Below are positions 26,147 through 38,736 of a stretch of DNA of 64,000 nucleotides, piece after piece (the stretch's first letter is position 1; each line of letters opens with the position of its first letter). Below the pieces are notes generated by a model that ran no database searches, was not told the DNA's origin, and worked only from the letters and a program-made list of their open reading frames with translations. A program made the translations under genes and the position numbers. The DNA is taken from positions 1 to 64,000 of the forward strand of contig CALSFV010000114.1 in NCBI GenBank assembly GCA_943737045.1. Direction: 5' to 3'. This DNA is from Parapristionchus giblindavisi. Its lineage: Eukaryota > Nematoda > Chromadorea > Rhabditida > Diplogasteridae.

Positions 26147-26592
26147 CAGGGTGTCCAAAAAGTATTGTTACACGAATAAATCCACGTATCTTCCTCAAAA
26201 ACCATCATAGACAATTGAAACAGGGCACAGTATTTATCACGAAACAATAGCAACATAACAATGAACACGATATGGCCTACATTGGCCGCGATGACGCCTC
26301 TGAGATGATGAGGGACAAAGTCGATGATGGGCCGATGAGGGACAAAGTCGATAGGAAGTCCTTAAAAAATCATTCGAGAAAGTCGGAATCCCCTACCAGC
26401 GGTCCAGCATCGACTTTGTCCCTCATCATCTCAGAAGCGTCATCGCGGCCAATGGAGGCCAGATCGTGTGTCCATTCATTGTTATGTTGCTACGGTTAGT
26501 GATAAATACTGTGCCCTGTTTCAATTGTCTATGATGGGTTTTGAGGAAGATACATGGATTTATTCGTGAAACAATACTTTTTGGACTCCCTG
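26147..26592 (+). mobile_element. Tc1/mariner-like MITE nested in copy 2
   Basis: The MITE has the same 446 bp as the one in copy 1, in inverted orientation, flanked by TA at 26145-26146 and 26593-26594. It shows arms of about 190 bp around a loop of roughly 75 bp. Its presence at the same site in all three 3-kb copies means it inserted before they multiplied. Confidence 0.75.
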
Positions 26593-27046
26593 TACTTACA
26601 TCGCGTGCGCAGTTCGTACTCCCTCGCAGTTCTCGTCCCTGCGCCTCTTGTGATGAACTCTCTTACTTTCAAAGCTCCTGTATATGATATGTTCATTTAT
26701 AACTCTATTGCTGAACTTGGGTCTATGATCTTTGTACTTTGATCTTTGATCTTTGTGTAAAATTTTTCAAACGAGAAAACCGATATGTTAAGAGTTTCAT
26801 TGTATATTTATCATCTTTTAACAGAAAACAACAAAAAAATACATTCTAGAGTGGTATCATTGTCGAAAACCCGTTATTTTCGCTCGTCCCATGACTTTTC
26901 CCGATATTGAATCAGTTATAAGATTTTTTAGTATTTCTGATAATGTCTGTGGATATTTCGTACAATAAATTAGTGTAGACACGGTAACACACATGCTAGT
27001 ATAATCTTTAGTCAAATTTAAGTCGAAAAAAAATTTGCAAAAATTT

Positions 27047-27119
27047 TGGCCCGGGCCGGGATTCGAACCTGCGTCGGAGTTTGGGCGTCAAATGATGCCA
27101 CTATTTCACGTGATATCAC
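27047..27119 (-). other. tRNA-like sequence in the right TIR of the 3-kb element
   Basis: This is the inverted counterpart of the left-arm block, with the B box at 27059-27069. Equivalents lie at about 20773-20846 in copy 1 and 31923-31995 in copy 3. The presence in both arms means that any pol III initiation would be convergent across the element. Confidence 0.45.
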
Positions 27120-27550
27120 TGTGCCTGGATTGTAGCAGGTCCAAATAAGTGTGATATTCGGATAGCCCACCCATTTTTACATAATATATCAAAGGCTCTA
27201 GAATGGGAAATCATGGTAACATAGTAAGTCATGAGATCAAAACAAAAAAACCTAGTCCAAAATCGGAAAATCGGATATTTTTCGAACAGGAGAAAATGAA
27301 AATTTATGAAACTTAGCATTCTTATGTAACTTTTGATCCTCTATCAAATGGTATATAACATGACATTGAAATCACATTTTGATTTTTCGACTTTTGGTAG
27401 ATCAAAAATCGATAATTTGAGTCAAGTTTTTGGCTGAAGTGTATGCCGCCCCTAGGGACTCCAACCATCAAATATGAGTCATCTAGGATGATTTTGAAAC
27501 ATTGTGCCATGCCCCCGCCACGGCCCAACCGCTGTAAGGGAGAATTCGTT

Positions 27551-29426
27551 TTAATTATATAGTTACTGTTTCAGACCGAGTCTTTCGAAAAGTATGAGGT
27601 CCTTCACGCATCATATTGATTGATCAACAACGACGTAAACTCGACAAGGTAATACAGTGAATTATTGATTGACCGATACCAAATAAAGATGTTTACGTGT
27701 TGTTGTGATTTTAATCTTTGATCTTCTCTCAGTACTGTATCGTATAATGATACTGTATTTGTGCTGAAGAAGAATATAATGGATTTTATTATATAGTTAC
27801 TGTTTCAGACCGAGTCTTTCGAAAAGTATGAGGTCCTTCACGCATCATATTGATTGATCAACAACGATGTAAACTCGACAAGGTAAAACAGTGAATTATT
27901 GATTGACCGATACCAAATAAAGATGTTTACGTGTTGTTGTGATTTTAATCTTTGATCTTCTCTCAGTACTGTATCGTATTATGATACTGTATTTGTGCTG
28001 AAGACGAATATAATGGATTTAATTATATAGTTACTGTTTCAGACCGAGTCTTTCGAAAAGTATGAGGTCCTTCACGCATCATATTGATTGATCAACAACG
28101 ATGTAAACTCGGCAAGGTAATACAGTGAATTATTGATTGACCGATACCGAATAAAGATGTTTACGTGTTGTTGTGATTTTAATCTTTGATCTTCTCTCAG
28201 TACTGTATCGTATTATGAAACTGTATTTGTGCTGAAGACGAATATAATGGATTTAATTATATAGTTATTGTTTCAGACCGAGTCTTTCGACAAGTATGAG
28301 GTCCTTCACGCATCATATTGATTGATTAACAACGATGTAAAATCTACAAGGTAATACAGTGAATTATTGATTGACCGATACCGAATAAAGATGTTTACGT
28401 GTTGTTGTGATTTTAATCTTTGATCTTCTCTCAGTACTGTATCGTATTATGAAACTGTATTTGTGCTGAAGACGAATATAATGGATTTAATTATATAGTT
28501 ATTATTTCAGACCGAGTCTTTCGAAAAGTATGAGGTCCTTCACGCATCATATTGATTGATCAACAACGATGTAAAATCGACAAGGTAATACAGTGAATTA
28601 TTGATTGACGGATACCGAATAAAGATGTTTACGTGTTGTTGTGATTTTAATCTATGATCTTCTCTCAGTACTGTATCGTATAATGATACTGCGTTTCTGC
28701 TGAAGACGAATATAATGGATTTAATTATATAGTTACTGTTTCAGACCGAGTCTTTCGAAAAGTATGAGGTCCTTCACGCATCATATTGATTGATCAACAA
28801 CGATGTAAACTCGACAAGGTAATACAGCGAATTATTGATTGACCGATACCGAATAAAGATGTTTACGTGTTGTTTTGATTTTAATCTTTGATCTTCTCTC
28901 AGTACTGTATCGTATTATGATACTGTGTTTCTGCTGAAGACGAATATAATGGATTTAATTATATAGTTATTATTTCAAACCGAGTCTTTCGACAAGTATG
29001 AGGTCCTTCACGCATCATATTGATTGATTAACAACGATGTAAAATCTACAAGGTAATACAGTGAATTATTGATTGGCCGATACCGAATAAAGATGTTTAC
29101 GTGTTGTTGTGATTTTAATCTTTGATCTTCTCTCAGTACTGTATCGTATTATGATACTGTATTTGTGCTGAAGAAGAATATAATGGATTTTATTATATAG
29201 TTACTGTTTCAGACCGAGTCTTTCGAAAAGTATGAGGTCCTTCACGCATCATATTGATTGATCAACAACGATGTAAACTCGACAAGGTAATACAGTGAAT
29301 TATTGATTGACCGATACCGAATAAAGATGTTTACGTGTTGTTGTGATTTTAATCTTTGATCTTCTCTCAGTACTGTATCGTATTATGAAACTGTATTTGT
29401 GCTGAAGACGAATATAATGGATTTAA
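27551..29426 (+). repeat. 234-bp satellite, plus orientation, between 3-kb copies 2 and 3
   Basis: Eight monomers (1,876 bp) run between the 3-kb elements. With one 3-kb element this makes a 4,876-bp tandem unit (24547-29422, repeated from 29423). Hybrid monomers (TATTATTTCAGACC followed by CGAAAAG) mark exchanges between the two monomer types. Confidence 0.95.
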
Positions 29427-32426
29427 AACACGTTCTCCATAAGAGCGGAGGGGGCATGGCACAATGTTTCAAAATCATCCTAGATGACTCATATTTGATG
29501 GTTGGAGTCCCTAGGGGCGGCATACACTTCAGCCAAAAACTTGACTCAAATTATCGATTTTTGATCTACCAAAAGTCGAAAAATCAAAATGTGATTTCAA
29601 TGTCATGTTATATACCATTTGATAGAGGATCAAAAGTTACATAAGAATGCTAAGTTTCATAAATTTTCATTTTCTCCTGTTCGAAAAATATCCGATTTTC
29701 CGATTTTGGACTAGGTTTTTTTGTTTTGATCTCATGACTTACTATGTTACCATGATTTCCCATTCTAGAGCCTTTGATGTATTATGTAAAAATGGATGGG
29801 CTATCCGAATATCACACTTATTTCGACCTGCTACAATCCAGGCATAGTGATATCACGTGAAATAGTGGCATCATTTGACGCCCAAACTCCGACGCAGGTT
29901 CGAATCCCGGCCCGGGCCAAAATTTTTGCAAATTTTTTTTCGACTTAAATTTGACTATAGATTATACTAGCATGTGTGTTACCGTGTCTACACTAATTTA
30001 TTGTACGAAATATCCACAGACATTATCAGAAATACTAAAAAATCTTATAACTGATTCAATATCGGAAAAAGTCATGGGACGAGCGAAAATAACGGGTTTT
30101 CGAAATGATACCACTCTAGAATGTATTTTTTTGTTATTTTCTGTTAAAAGATGATAAATATACAATGAAACTCTTAACATATCGGATTTCGTAAATTGTT
30201 TGAAAAATTGTAGACACAGGTCAAAGATCAAAGTCCAAAGTTCACCAATAGAGTGAAAACTTTTTCGAACATTTTTAACATATATATTATAGTATTAAAA
30301 CAGTCCGAATAATGCAAATTCCGCTCCTTACGCGTAATACTTCGACTCCGTTCGACATTGCATTTTCGTTTGTTTTATCGAATTTTATGGCGTTTTAAGG
30401 TTATTTGATTGGGATTTCAGCAAAAATAAAAATATATGCTTTAAAAAAGTGAGTAAAAAATTGCGAAAATTTTAGAGTGCGTTTCGCGTGGTGCTTTTTT
30501 AATTTTTTTTTCAACGGTGGCGAAGTTCCGAAGTACTAAGTACGACTTACTTACTTAGATTTACTTGGTACGAGAATTACTAAGTTCCGCATTTTATTGG
30601 TGTATGAAAAACTTTTGTAATTCTATAATAGGAGATTTGAAAATTGGAAAGGTCATCAAAAGACGCACGGGGAAGACACCGATTTCAAGCTGTAGATGTG
30701 TTGCAAATTTGAACCTCAAAACTGAAAACTCAGCTTATGGATATGCTAAGGACCCGTTCTAACAATAAGTGTCAAAATGATATTAGTGGTGAGAGATGTT
30801 TATCCACAGATTGTGGTAGTCATAGCTCTCCATTCGCCCTGAGGGCATGAAAAAACATTTTTTGGAAGTACTGATTTTGAGATCCTACAATTCAAAGAGC
30901 AGGTCTTCTAAAATTATGGTTCCTCCGCAGGCAGCTTTGCTACGTATCATATATTTATTTTCCTTATTATGGTTTAGTTCTCATTCCTTTCAGACCCGCA
31001 GCAAACATTCAGCTGTGGTCTACAGGGTGTCCAAAAAGTATTGTTACACGAATAAATCCACGTATCTTCCTCAAAAACCATCATAGACAATTGAAACAGG
31101 GCACAGTATTTATCACGAAACAATAGCAACATAACAATGAACACGATATGGCCTACATTGGCCGCGATGACGCCTCTGAGATGATGAGGGACAAAGTCGA
31201 TGATGGGCCGATGAGGGACAAAGTCGATAGGAAGTCCTTAAAAAATCATTCGAGAAAGTCGGAATCCCCTACCAGCGGTCCAGCATCGACTTTGTCCCTC
31301 ATCATCTCAGAAGCGTCATCGCGGCCAATGGAGGCCAGATCGTGTGTCCATTCATTGTTATGTTGCTACGGTTAGTGATAAATACTGTGCCCTGTTTCAA
31401 TTGTCTATGATGGGTTTTGAGGAAGATACATGGATTTATTCGTGAAACAATACTTTTTGGACTCCCTGTACTTACATCGCGTGCGCAGTTCGTACTCCCT
31501 CGCAGTTCTCGTCCCTGCGCCTCTTGTGATGAACTCTCTTACTTTCAAAGCTCCTGTATATGATATGTTCATTTATAACTCTATTGCTGAACTTGGGTCT
31601 ATGATCTTTGTACTTTGATCTTTGATCTTTGTGTAAAATTTTTCAAACGAGAAAACCGATATGTTAAGAGTTTCATTGTATATTTATCATCTTTTAACAG
31701 AAAACAACAAAAAAATACATTCTAGAGTGGTATCATTGTCGAAAACCCGTTATTTTCGCTCGTCCCATGACTTTTCCCGATATTGAATCAGTTATAAGAT
31801 TTTTTAGTATTTCTGATAATGTCTGTGGATATTTCGTACAATAAATTAGTGTAGACACGGTAACACACATGCTAGTATAATCTTTAGTCAAATTTAAGTC
31901 GAAAAAAAATTTGCAAAAATTTTGGCCCGGGCCGGGATTCGAACCTGCGTCGGAGTTTGGGCGTCAAATGATGCCACTATTTCACGTGATATCACTGTGC
32001 CTGGATTGTAGCAGGTCCAAATAAGTGTGATATTCGGATAGCCCACCCATTTTTACATAATATATCAAAGGCTCTAGAATGGGAAATCATGGTAACATAG
32101 TAAGTCATGAGATCAAAACAAAAAAACCTAGTCCAAAATCGGAAAATCGGATATTTTTCGAACAGGAGAAAATGAAAATTTATGAAACTTAGCATTCTTA
32201 TGTAACTTTTGATCCTCTATCAAATGGTATATAACATGACATTGAAATCACATTTTGATTTTTCGACTTTTGGTAGATCAAAAATCGATAATTTGAGTCA
32301 AGTTTTTGGCTGAAGTGTATGCCGCCCCTAGGGACTCCAACCATCAAATATGAGTCATCTAGGATGATTTTGAAACATTGTGCCATGCCCCCGCCACGGC
32401 CCAACCGCTGTAAGGGAGAATTCGTT
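29427..32426 (+). mobile_element. 3-kb TTAA-flanked long-TIR element, copy 3
   Basis: The copy is offset from copy 2 by exactly 4,876 bp, with all its short frames identical, so it arose by recent tandem duplication with its satellite flank and not by a new transposition. TTAA is at 29423-29426 and 32427-32430. The TIR types match copy 2. It contains a MITE at 31023-31468 and B-box-like motifs in both arms. Confidence 0.85.
31023..31468 (+). mobile_element. Tc1/mariner-like MITE nested in copy 3
   Basis: This is the same 446-bp TA-flanked element as in copy 2, shifted by 4,876 bp. Confidence 0.75.
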
Positions 32427-33440
32427 TTAATTATATAGTTACTGTTTCAGACCGAGTCTTTCGAAAAGTATGAGGTCCTTCACGCATCATATTGATTGAT
32501 CAACAACGACGTAAACTCGACAAGGTAATACAGTGAATTATTGATTGACCGATACCAAATAAAGATGTTTACGTGTTGTTGTGATTTTAATCTTTGATCT
32601 TCTCTCAGTACTGTATCGTATAATGATACTGTATTTGTGCTGAAGAAGAATATAATGGATTTTATTATATAGTTACTGTTTCAGACCGAGTCTTTCGAAA
32701 AGTATGAGGTCCTTCACGCATCATATTGATTGATCAACAACGATGTAAACTCGACAAGGTAAAACAGTGAATTATTGATTGACCGATACCAAATAAAGAT
32801 GTTTACGTGTTGTTGTGATTTTAATCTTTGATCTTCTCTCAGTACTGTATCGTATTATGATACTGTATTTGTGCTGAAGACGAATATAATGGATTTAATT
32901 ATATAGTTACTGTTTCAGACCGAGTCTTTCGAAAAGTATGAGGTCCTTCACGCATCATATTGATTGATCAACAACGATGTAAACTCGGCAAGGTAATACA
33001 GTGAATTATTGATTGACCGATACCGAATAAAGATGTTTACGTGTTGTTGTGATTTTAATCTTTGATCTTCTCTCAGTACTGTATCGTATTATGAAACTGT
33101 ATTTGTGCTGAAGACGAATATAATGGATTTAATTATATAGTTATTGTTTCAGACCGAGTCTTTCGACAAGTATGAGGTCCTTCACGCATCATATTGATTG
33201 ATTAACAACGATGTAAAATCTACAAGGTAATACAGTGAATTATTGATTGACCGATACCGAATAAAGATGTTTACGTGTTGTTGTGATTTTAATCTTTGAT
33301 CTTCTCTCAGTACTGTATCGTATTATGAAACTGTATTTGTGCTGAAGACGAATATAATGGATTTAATTATATAGTTACTGTTTCAGACCGAGTCTTTCGA
33401 AAAGTATGAGGTCCTTCACGCATCATATTGATTGATCAAC
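32427..33440 (+). repeat. 234-bp satellite, plus orientation
   Basis: About 4.3 monomers run from 3-kb copy 3 to the first plus-strand LINE. The first part duplicates the start of 27551-29426. It ends with ATTGATCAAC, the LINE insertion point. Confidence 0.95.
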
Positions 33441-34062
33441 GTCGAATGTTTATTATGTACGTCGAATGTTTATTATGTACGTTAGACCCATATTAGAGTA
33501 CGCATCTGTAGTATGGTCTCCAATTGAGCAATCCCTAATATCTCTAATTGAGAAAGTGCAGAGAGACTTCTCCCGTCGCATTTTTGCTAAATGTAGACTA
33601 TCGTATGCATCTTATACTGATAGATTATCATATTTGAATTTAGAGCTCCTTGAGCACCGCCGCACCATTATTGATTTGAGCTTCACATATAAGGCCATCC
33701 ATAAACAAGTTGAATTAGATGACCCAAACTTTTACCTTCAGTCTAGGAATTCAAGAAACTCCCGTAGAAATAATTTCCAACTCTGTAAGCACAAATGCAA
33801 ATCCAAACGTTTCTCCCATTTTATCTCCAATAGATCAGTCAATTTATGGAACTCGTTGCCTAATAATTGTATTATTTGCCCTAATTCCAAATCTTTTAGT
33901 AGAACTGTTAAATCTTCGTTGAATCTGTCCAATTTGTAATCTATCACTCTATTGTCTTATGTTGCCACAGTTGCGACATAGTATTTTATGTGCACTATAG
34001 ATTTCACCCTATTTGTATTTGTTTTCCGCCACTGTCACCACATAAATAAATATTATTATTAT
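33441..34062 (+). mobile_element. 5'-truncated LINE fragment, copy L4 (reference description)
   Basis: A 622-bp fragment has its ORF2 tail at 33466-33939 (157 codons). Residues 6-19 (VRPILEYASVVWSP), 27-39 (LIEKVQRDFSRRI), 52-66 (DRLSYLNLELLEHRR) and 122-133 (NRSVNLWNSLPN) are hallmarks of the C-terminal part of CR1/L2/Jockey-type LINE polymerases, downstream of the catalytic core. The start begins with a 20-bp motif (GTCGAATGTTTATTATGTAC) present twice in tandem. A UTR of about 100 bp and a TTA-rich tail follow the stop. ATCAAC at 33435-33440 and 34063-34068 is the probable target-site duplication. The first ATG lies in the truncated remnant, so it is not a natural start. Confidence 0.92.
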
Positions 34063-34998
34063 ATCAACAACGACGTAAACTCGACAAGGTAATACAGTGA
34101 ATTATTGATTGACCGATACCGAATAAAGATGTTTACGTGTTGTTGTGATTTCAATCTTTAATCTCTCAGTACTGTATCGTATTATGATACTGTGTTTCTG
34201 CTGAAGACGAATATAATGGATTTAATTAAATAGTTATTATTTCAAACCGAGTCTTTCGACAAGTATGAGGTCCTTCACGCATCATATTGATTGATTAACA
34301 ACGATGTAAAATCTACAAGGTAATACAGTGAATTATTGATTGACCGATACCGAATAAAGATGTTTACGTGTTGTTGTGATTTTAATCTTTGATCTTCTCT
34401 CAGTACTGTATCGTATTATGAAACTGTATTTGTGCTGAAGACGAATATAATGGATTTAATTATATAGTTACTGTTTCAGACCGAGTCTTTCGAAAAGTAT
34501 GAGGTCCTTCACGCATCATATTGATTGATCAACAACGATGTAAACTCGACAAGGTAATACAGTGAATTATTGATTGACGGATACCGAATAAAGATGTTTA
34601 CGTGTTGTTGTGATTTCAATCTTTGATCTCTCAGTACTGTATCGTATTATGATACTGTGTTTCTGCTGAAGACGAATATAATGGATTTAATTATATAGTT
34701 ATTGTTTCAGACCGAGTCTTTCGACAAGTATGAGGTCCTTCACGCATCATATTGATTGATTAACAACGATGTAAAATCTACAAGGTAATACAGTGAATTA
34801 TTGATTGACCGATACCGAATAAAGATGTTTACGTGTTGTTGTGATTTTAATCTTTGATCTTCTCTCAGTACTGTATCGTATTATGAAACTGTATTTGTGC
34901 TGAAGACGAATATAATGGATTTAATTATATAGTTACTGTTTCAGACCGAGTCTTTCGAAAAGTATGAGGTCCTTCACGCATCATATTGATTGATCAAC

Positions 34999-35620
34999 GT
35001 CGAATGTTTATTATGTACGTCGAATGTTTATTATGTACGTTAGACCCATATTAGAGTACGCATCTGTAGTATGGTCTCCAATTGAGCAATCCCTAATATC
35101 TCTAATTGAGAAAGTGCAGAGAGACTTCTCCCGTCGCATTTTTGCTAAATGTAGACTATCGTATGCATCTTATACTGATAGATTATCATATTTGAATTTA
35201 GAGCTCCTTGAGCACCGCCGCACCATTATTGATTTGAGCTTCACATATAAGGCCATCCATAAACAAGTTGAATTAGATGACCCAAACTTTTACCTTCAGT
35301 CTAGGAATTCAAGAAACTCCCGTAGAAATAATTTCCAACTCTGTAAGCACAAATGCAAATCCAAACGTTTCTCCCATTTTATCTCCAATAGATCAGTCAA
35401 TTTATGGAACTCGTTGCCTAATAATTGTATTATTTGCCCTAATTCCAAATCTTTTAGTAGAACTGTTAAATCTTCGTTGAATCTGTCCAATTTGTAATCT
35501 ATCACTCTATTGTCTTATGTTGCCACAGTTGCGACATAGTATTTTATGTGCACTATAGATTTCACCCTATTTGTATTTGTTTTCCGCCACTGTCACCACA
35601 TAAATAAATATTATTATTAT
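34999..35620 (+). mobile_element. 5'-truncated LINE fragment, copy L5
   Basis: The ORF2 tail at 35024-35497 is identical to that of L4 in protein sequence (CRLSYASY, CKHKCKS). It is a tandem copy within the 1,558-bp array. Confidence 0.92.
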
Positions 35621-36556
35621 ATCAACAACGACGTAAACTCGACAAGGTAATACAGTGAATTATTGATTGACCGATACCGAATAAAGATGTTTACGTGTTG
35701 TTGTGATTTCAATCTTTAATCTCTCAGTACTGTATCGTATTATGATACTGTGTTTCTGCTGAAGACGAATATAATGGATTTAATTAAATAGTTATTATTT
35801 CAAACCGAGTCTTTCGACAAGTATGAGGTCCTTCACGCATCATATTGATTGATTAACAACGATGTAAAATCTACAAGGTAATACAGTGAATTATTGATTG
35901 ACCGATACCGAATAAAGATGTTTACGTGTTGTTGTGATTTTAATCTTTGATCTTCTCTCAGTACTGTATCGTATTATGAAACTGTATTTGTGCTGAAGAC
36001 GAATATAATGGATTTAATTATATAGTTACTGTTTCAGACCGAGTCTTTCGAAAAGTATGAGGTCCTTCACGCATCATATTGATTGATCAACAACGATGTA
36101 AACTCGACAAGGTAATACAGTGAATTATTGATTGACGGATACCGAATAAAGATGTTTACGTGTTGTTGTGATTTCAATCTTTGATCTCTCAGTACTGTAT
36201 CGTATTATGATACTGTGTTTCTGCTGAAGACGAATATAATGGATTTAATTATATAGTTATTGTTTCAGACCGAGTCTTTCGACAAGTATGAGGTCCTTCA
36301 CGCATCATATTGATTGATTAACAACGATGTAAAATCTACAAGGTAATACAGTGAATTATTGATTGACCGATACCGAATAAAGATGTTTACGTGTTGTTGT
36401 GATTTTAATCTTTGATCTTCTCTCAGTACTGTATCGTATTATGAAACTGTATTTGTGCTGAAGACGAATATAATGGATTTAATTATATAGTTACTGTTTC
36501 AGACCGAGTCTTTCGAAAAGTATGAGGTCCTTCACGCATCATATTGATTGATCAAC

Positions 36557-37178
36557 GTCGAATGTTTATTATGTACGTCGAATGTTTATTATGTACGTTA
36601 GACCCATATTAGAGTACGCATCTGTAGTATGGTCTCCAATTGAGCAATCCCTAATATCTCTAATTGAGAAAGTGCAGAGAGACTTCTCCCGTCGCATTTT
36701 TGCTAAATGTAGACTATCGTATGCATCTTATACTGATAGATTATCATATTTGAATTTAGAGCTCCTTGAGCACCGCCGCACCATTATTGATTTGAGCTTC
36801 ACATATAAGGCCATCCATAAACAAGTTGAATTAGATGACCCAAACTTTTACCTTCAGTCTAGGAATTCAAGAAACTCCCGTAGAAATAATTTCCAACTCT
36901 GTAAGCACAAATGCAAATCCAAACGTTTCTCCCATTTTATCTCCAATAGATCAGTCAATTTATGGAACTCGTTGCCTAATAATTGTATTATTTGCCCTAA
37001 TTCCAAATCTTTTAGTAGAACTGTTAAATCTTCGTTGAATCTGTCCAATTTGTAATCTATCACTCTATTGTCTTATGTTGCCACAGTTGCGACATAGTAT
37101 TTTATGTGCACTATAGATTTCACCCTATTTGTATTTGTTTTCCGCCACTGTCACCACATAAATAAATATTATTATTAT
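36557..37178 (+). mobile_element. 5'-truncated LINE fragment, copy L6
   Basis: The ORF2 tail at 36582-37055 is identical to that of L4 and L5. This is a tandem copy within the 1,558-bp array. Confidence 0.92.
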
Positions 37179-38114
37179 ATCAACAACGACGTAAACTCGA
37201 CAAGGTAATACAGTGAATTATTGATTGACCGATACCGAATAAAGATGTTTACGTGTTGTTGTGATTTCAATCTTTAATCTCTCAGTACTGTATCGTATTA
37301 TGATACTGTGTTTCTGCTGAAGACGAATATAATGGATTTAATTAAATAGTTATTATTTCAAACCGAGTCTTTCGACAAGTATGAGGTCCTTCACGCATCA
37401 TATTGATTGATTAACAACGATGTAAAATCTACAAGGTAATACAGTGAATTATTGATTGACCGATACCGAATAAAGATGTTTACGTGTTGTTGTGATTTTA
37501 ATCTTTGATCTTCTCTCAGTACTGTATCGTATTATGAAACTGTATTTGTGCTGAAGACGAATATAATGGATTTAATTATATAGTTACTGTTTCAGACCGA
37601 GTCTTTCGAAAAGTATGAGGTCCTTCACGCATCATATTGATTGATCAACAACGATGTAAACTCGACAAGGTAATACAGTGAATTATTGATTGACGGATAC
37701 CGAATAAAGATGTTTACGTGTTGTTGTGATTTCAATCTTTGATCTCTCAGTACTGTATCGTATTATGATACTGTGTTTCTGCTGAAGACGAATATAATGG
37801 ATTTAATTATATAGTTATTGTTTCAGACCGAGTCTTTCGACAAGTATGAGGTCCTTCACGCATCATATTGATTGATTAACAACGATGTAAAATCTACAAG
37901 GTAATACAGTGAATTATTGATTGACCGATACCGAATAAAGATGTTTACGTGTTGTTGTGATTTTAATCTTTGATCTTCTCTCAGTACTGTATCGTATTAT
38001 GAAACTGTATTTGTGCTGAAGACGAATATAATGGATTTAATTATATAGTTACTGTTTCAGACCGAGTCTTTCGAAAAGTATGAGGTCCTTCACGCATCAT
38101 ATTGATTGATCAAC

Positions 38115-38736
38115 GTCGAATGTTTATTATGTACGTCGAATGTTTATTATGTACGTTAGACCCATATTAGAGTACGCATCTGTAGTATGGTCTCCAATTG
38201 AGCAATCCCTAATATCTCTAATTGAGAAAGTGCAGAGAGACTTCTCCCGTCGCATTTTTGCTAAATGTAGACTACCGTATGCATCTTATACTGATAGATT
38301 ATCATATTTGAATTTAGAGCTCCTTGAGCACCGCCGCACCATTATTGATTTGAGCTTCACATATAAGGCCATCCATAAACAAGTTGAATTAGATGACCCA
38401 AACTTTTACCTTCAGTCTAGGAATTCAAGAAACTCCCGTAGAAATAATTTCCAACTCTGTAAGCACCAATGCAAATCCAAACGTTTCTCCCATTTTATCT
38501 CCAATAGATCAGTCAATTTATGGAACTCGTTGCCTAATAATTGTATTATTTGCCCTAATTCCAAATCTTTTAGTAGAACTGTTAAATCTTCGTTGAATCT
38601 GTCCAATTTGTAATCTATCACTCTATTGTCTTATGTTGCCACAGTTGCGACATAGTATTTTATGTGCACTATAGATTTCACCCTATTTGTATTTGTTTTC
38701 CGCCACTGTCACCACATAAATAAATATTATTATTAT
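38115..38736 (+). mobile_element. 5'-truncated LINE fragment, copy L7
   Basis: The ORF2 tail at 38140-38613 has CRLPYASY and CKHQCKS, unlike L4-L6, but keeps their AGA arginine codon in NRS. It is the closest match to minus-strand copy L2 in the ORF. Confidence 0.92.

Larger units (their letters stand above)
24551..27550 (+). mobile_element. 3-kb TTAA-flanked long-TIR element, copy 2 (reference copy)
   Basis: The element is exactly 3,000 bp between TTAA duplications (24547-24550 and 27551-27554), inserted in GGATTTAATTATATAG of a monomer. The left TIR (24551-25378) and right TIR (26702-27550) are near-identical inverted arms of about 830-850 bp. The outermost 40 bp differ: AACACGTTCTCC on the left, AACGAATTCTCC inverted on the right. 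B-box-like GGTTCGAATCC lies at 25021-25031 and inverted at 27059-27069, next to the palindrome GGCCCGGGCC. The 1.3-kb centre (25379-26701) holds a nested MITE and otherwise unrecognised AT-rich DNA. TTAA targeting is typical of piggyBac-like and related elements, but the termini are not CCC and no transposase remains, so the superfamily is open. Confidence 0.85.

Noticed and set aside
24523..26742. Series of 60-80-codon frames in the 3-kb elements
   Set aside because: They are scattered over both strands, overlap TIR and MITE sequence and lack DDE/D or other domains. Identity between copies is explained by recent duplication.
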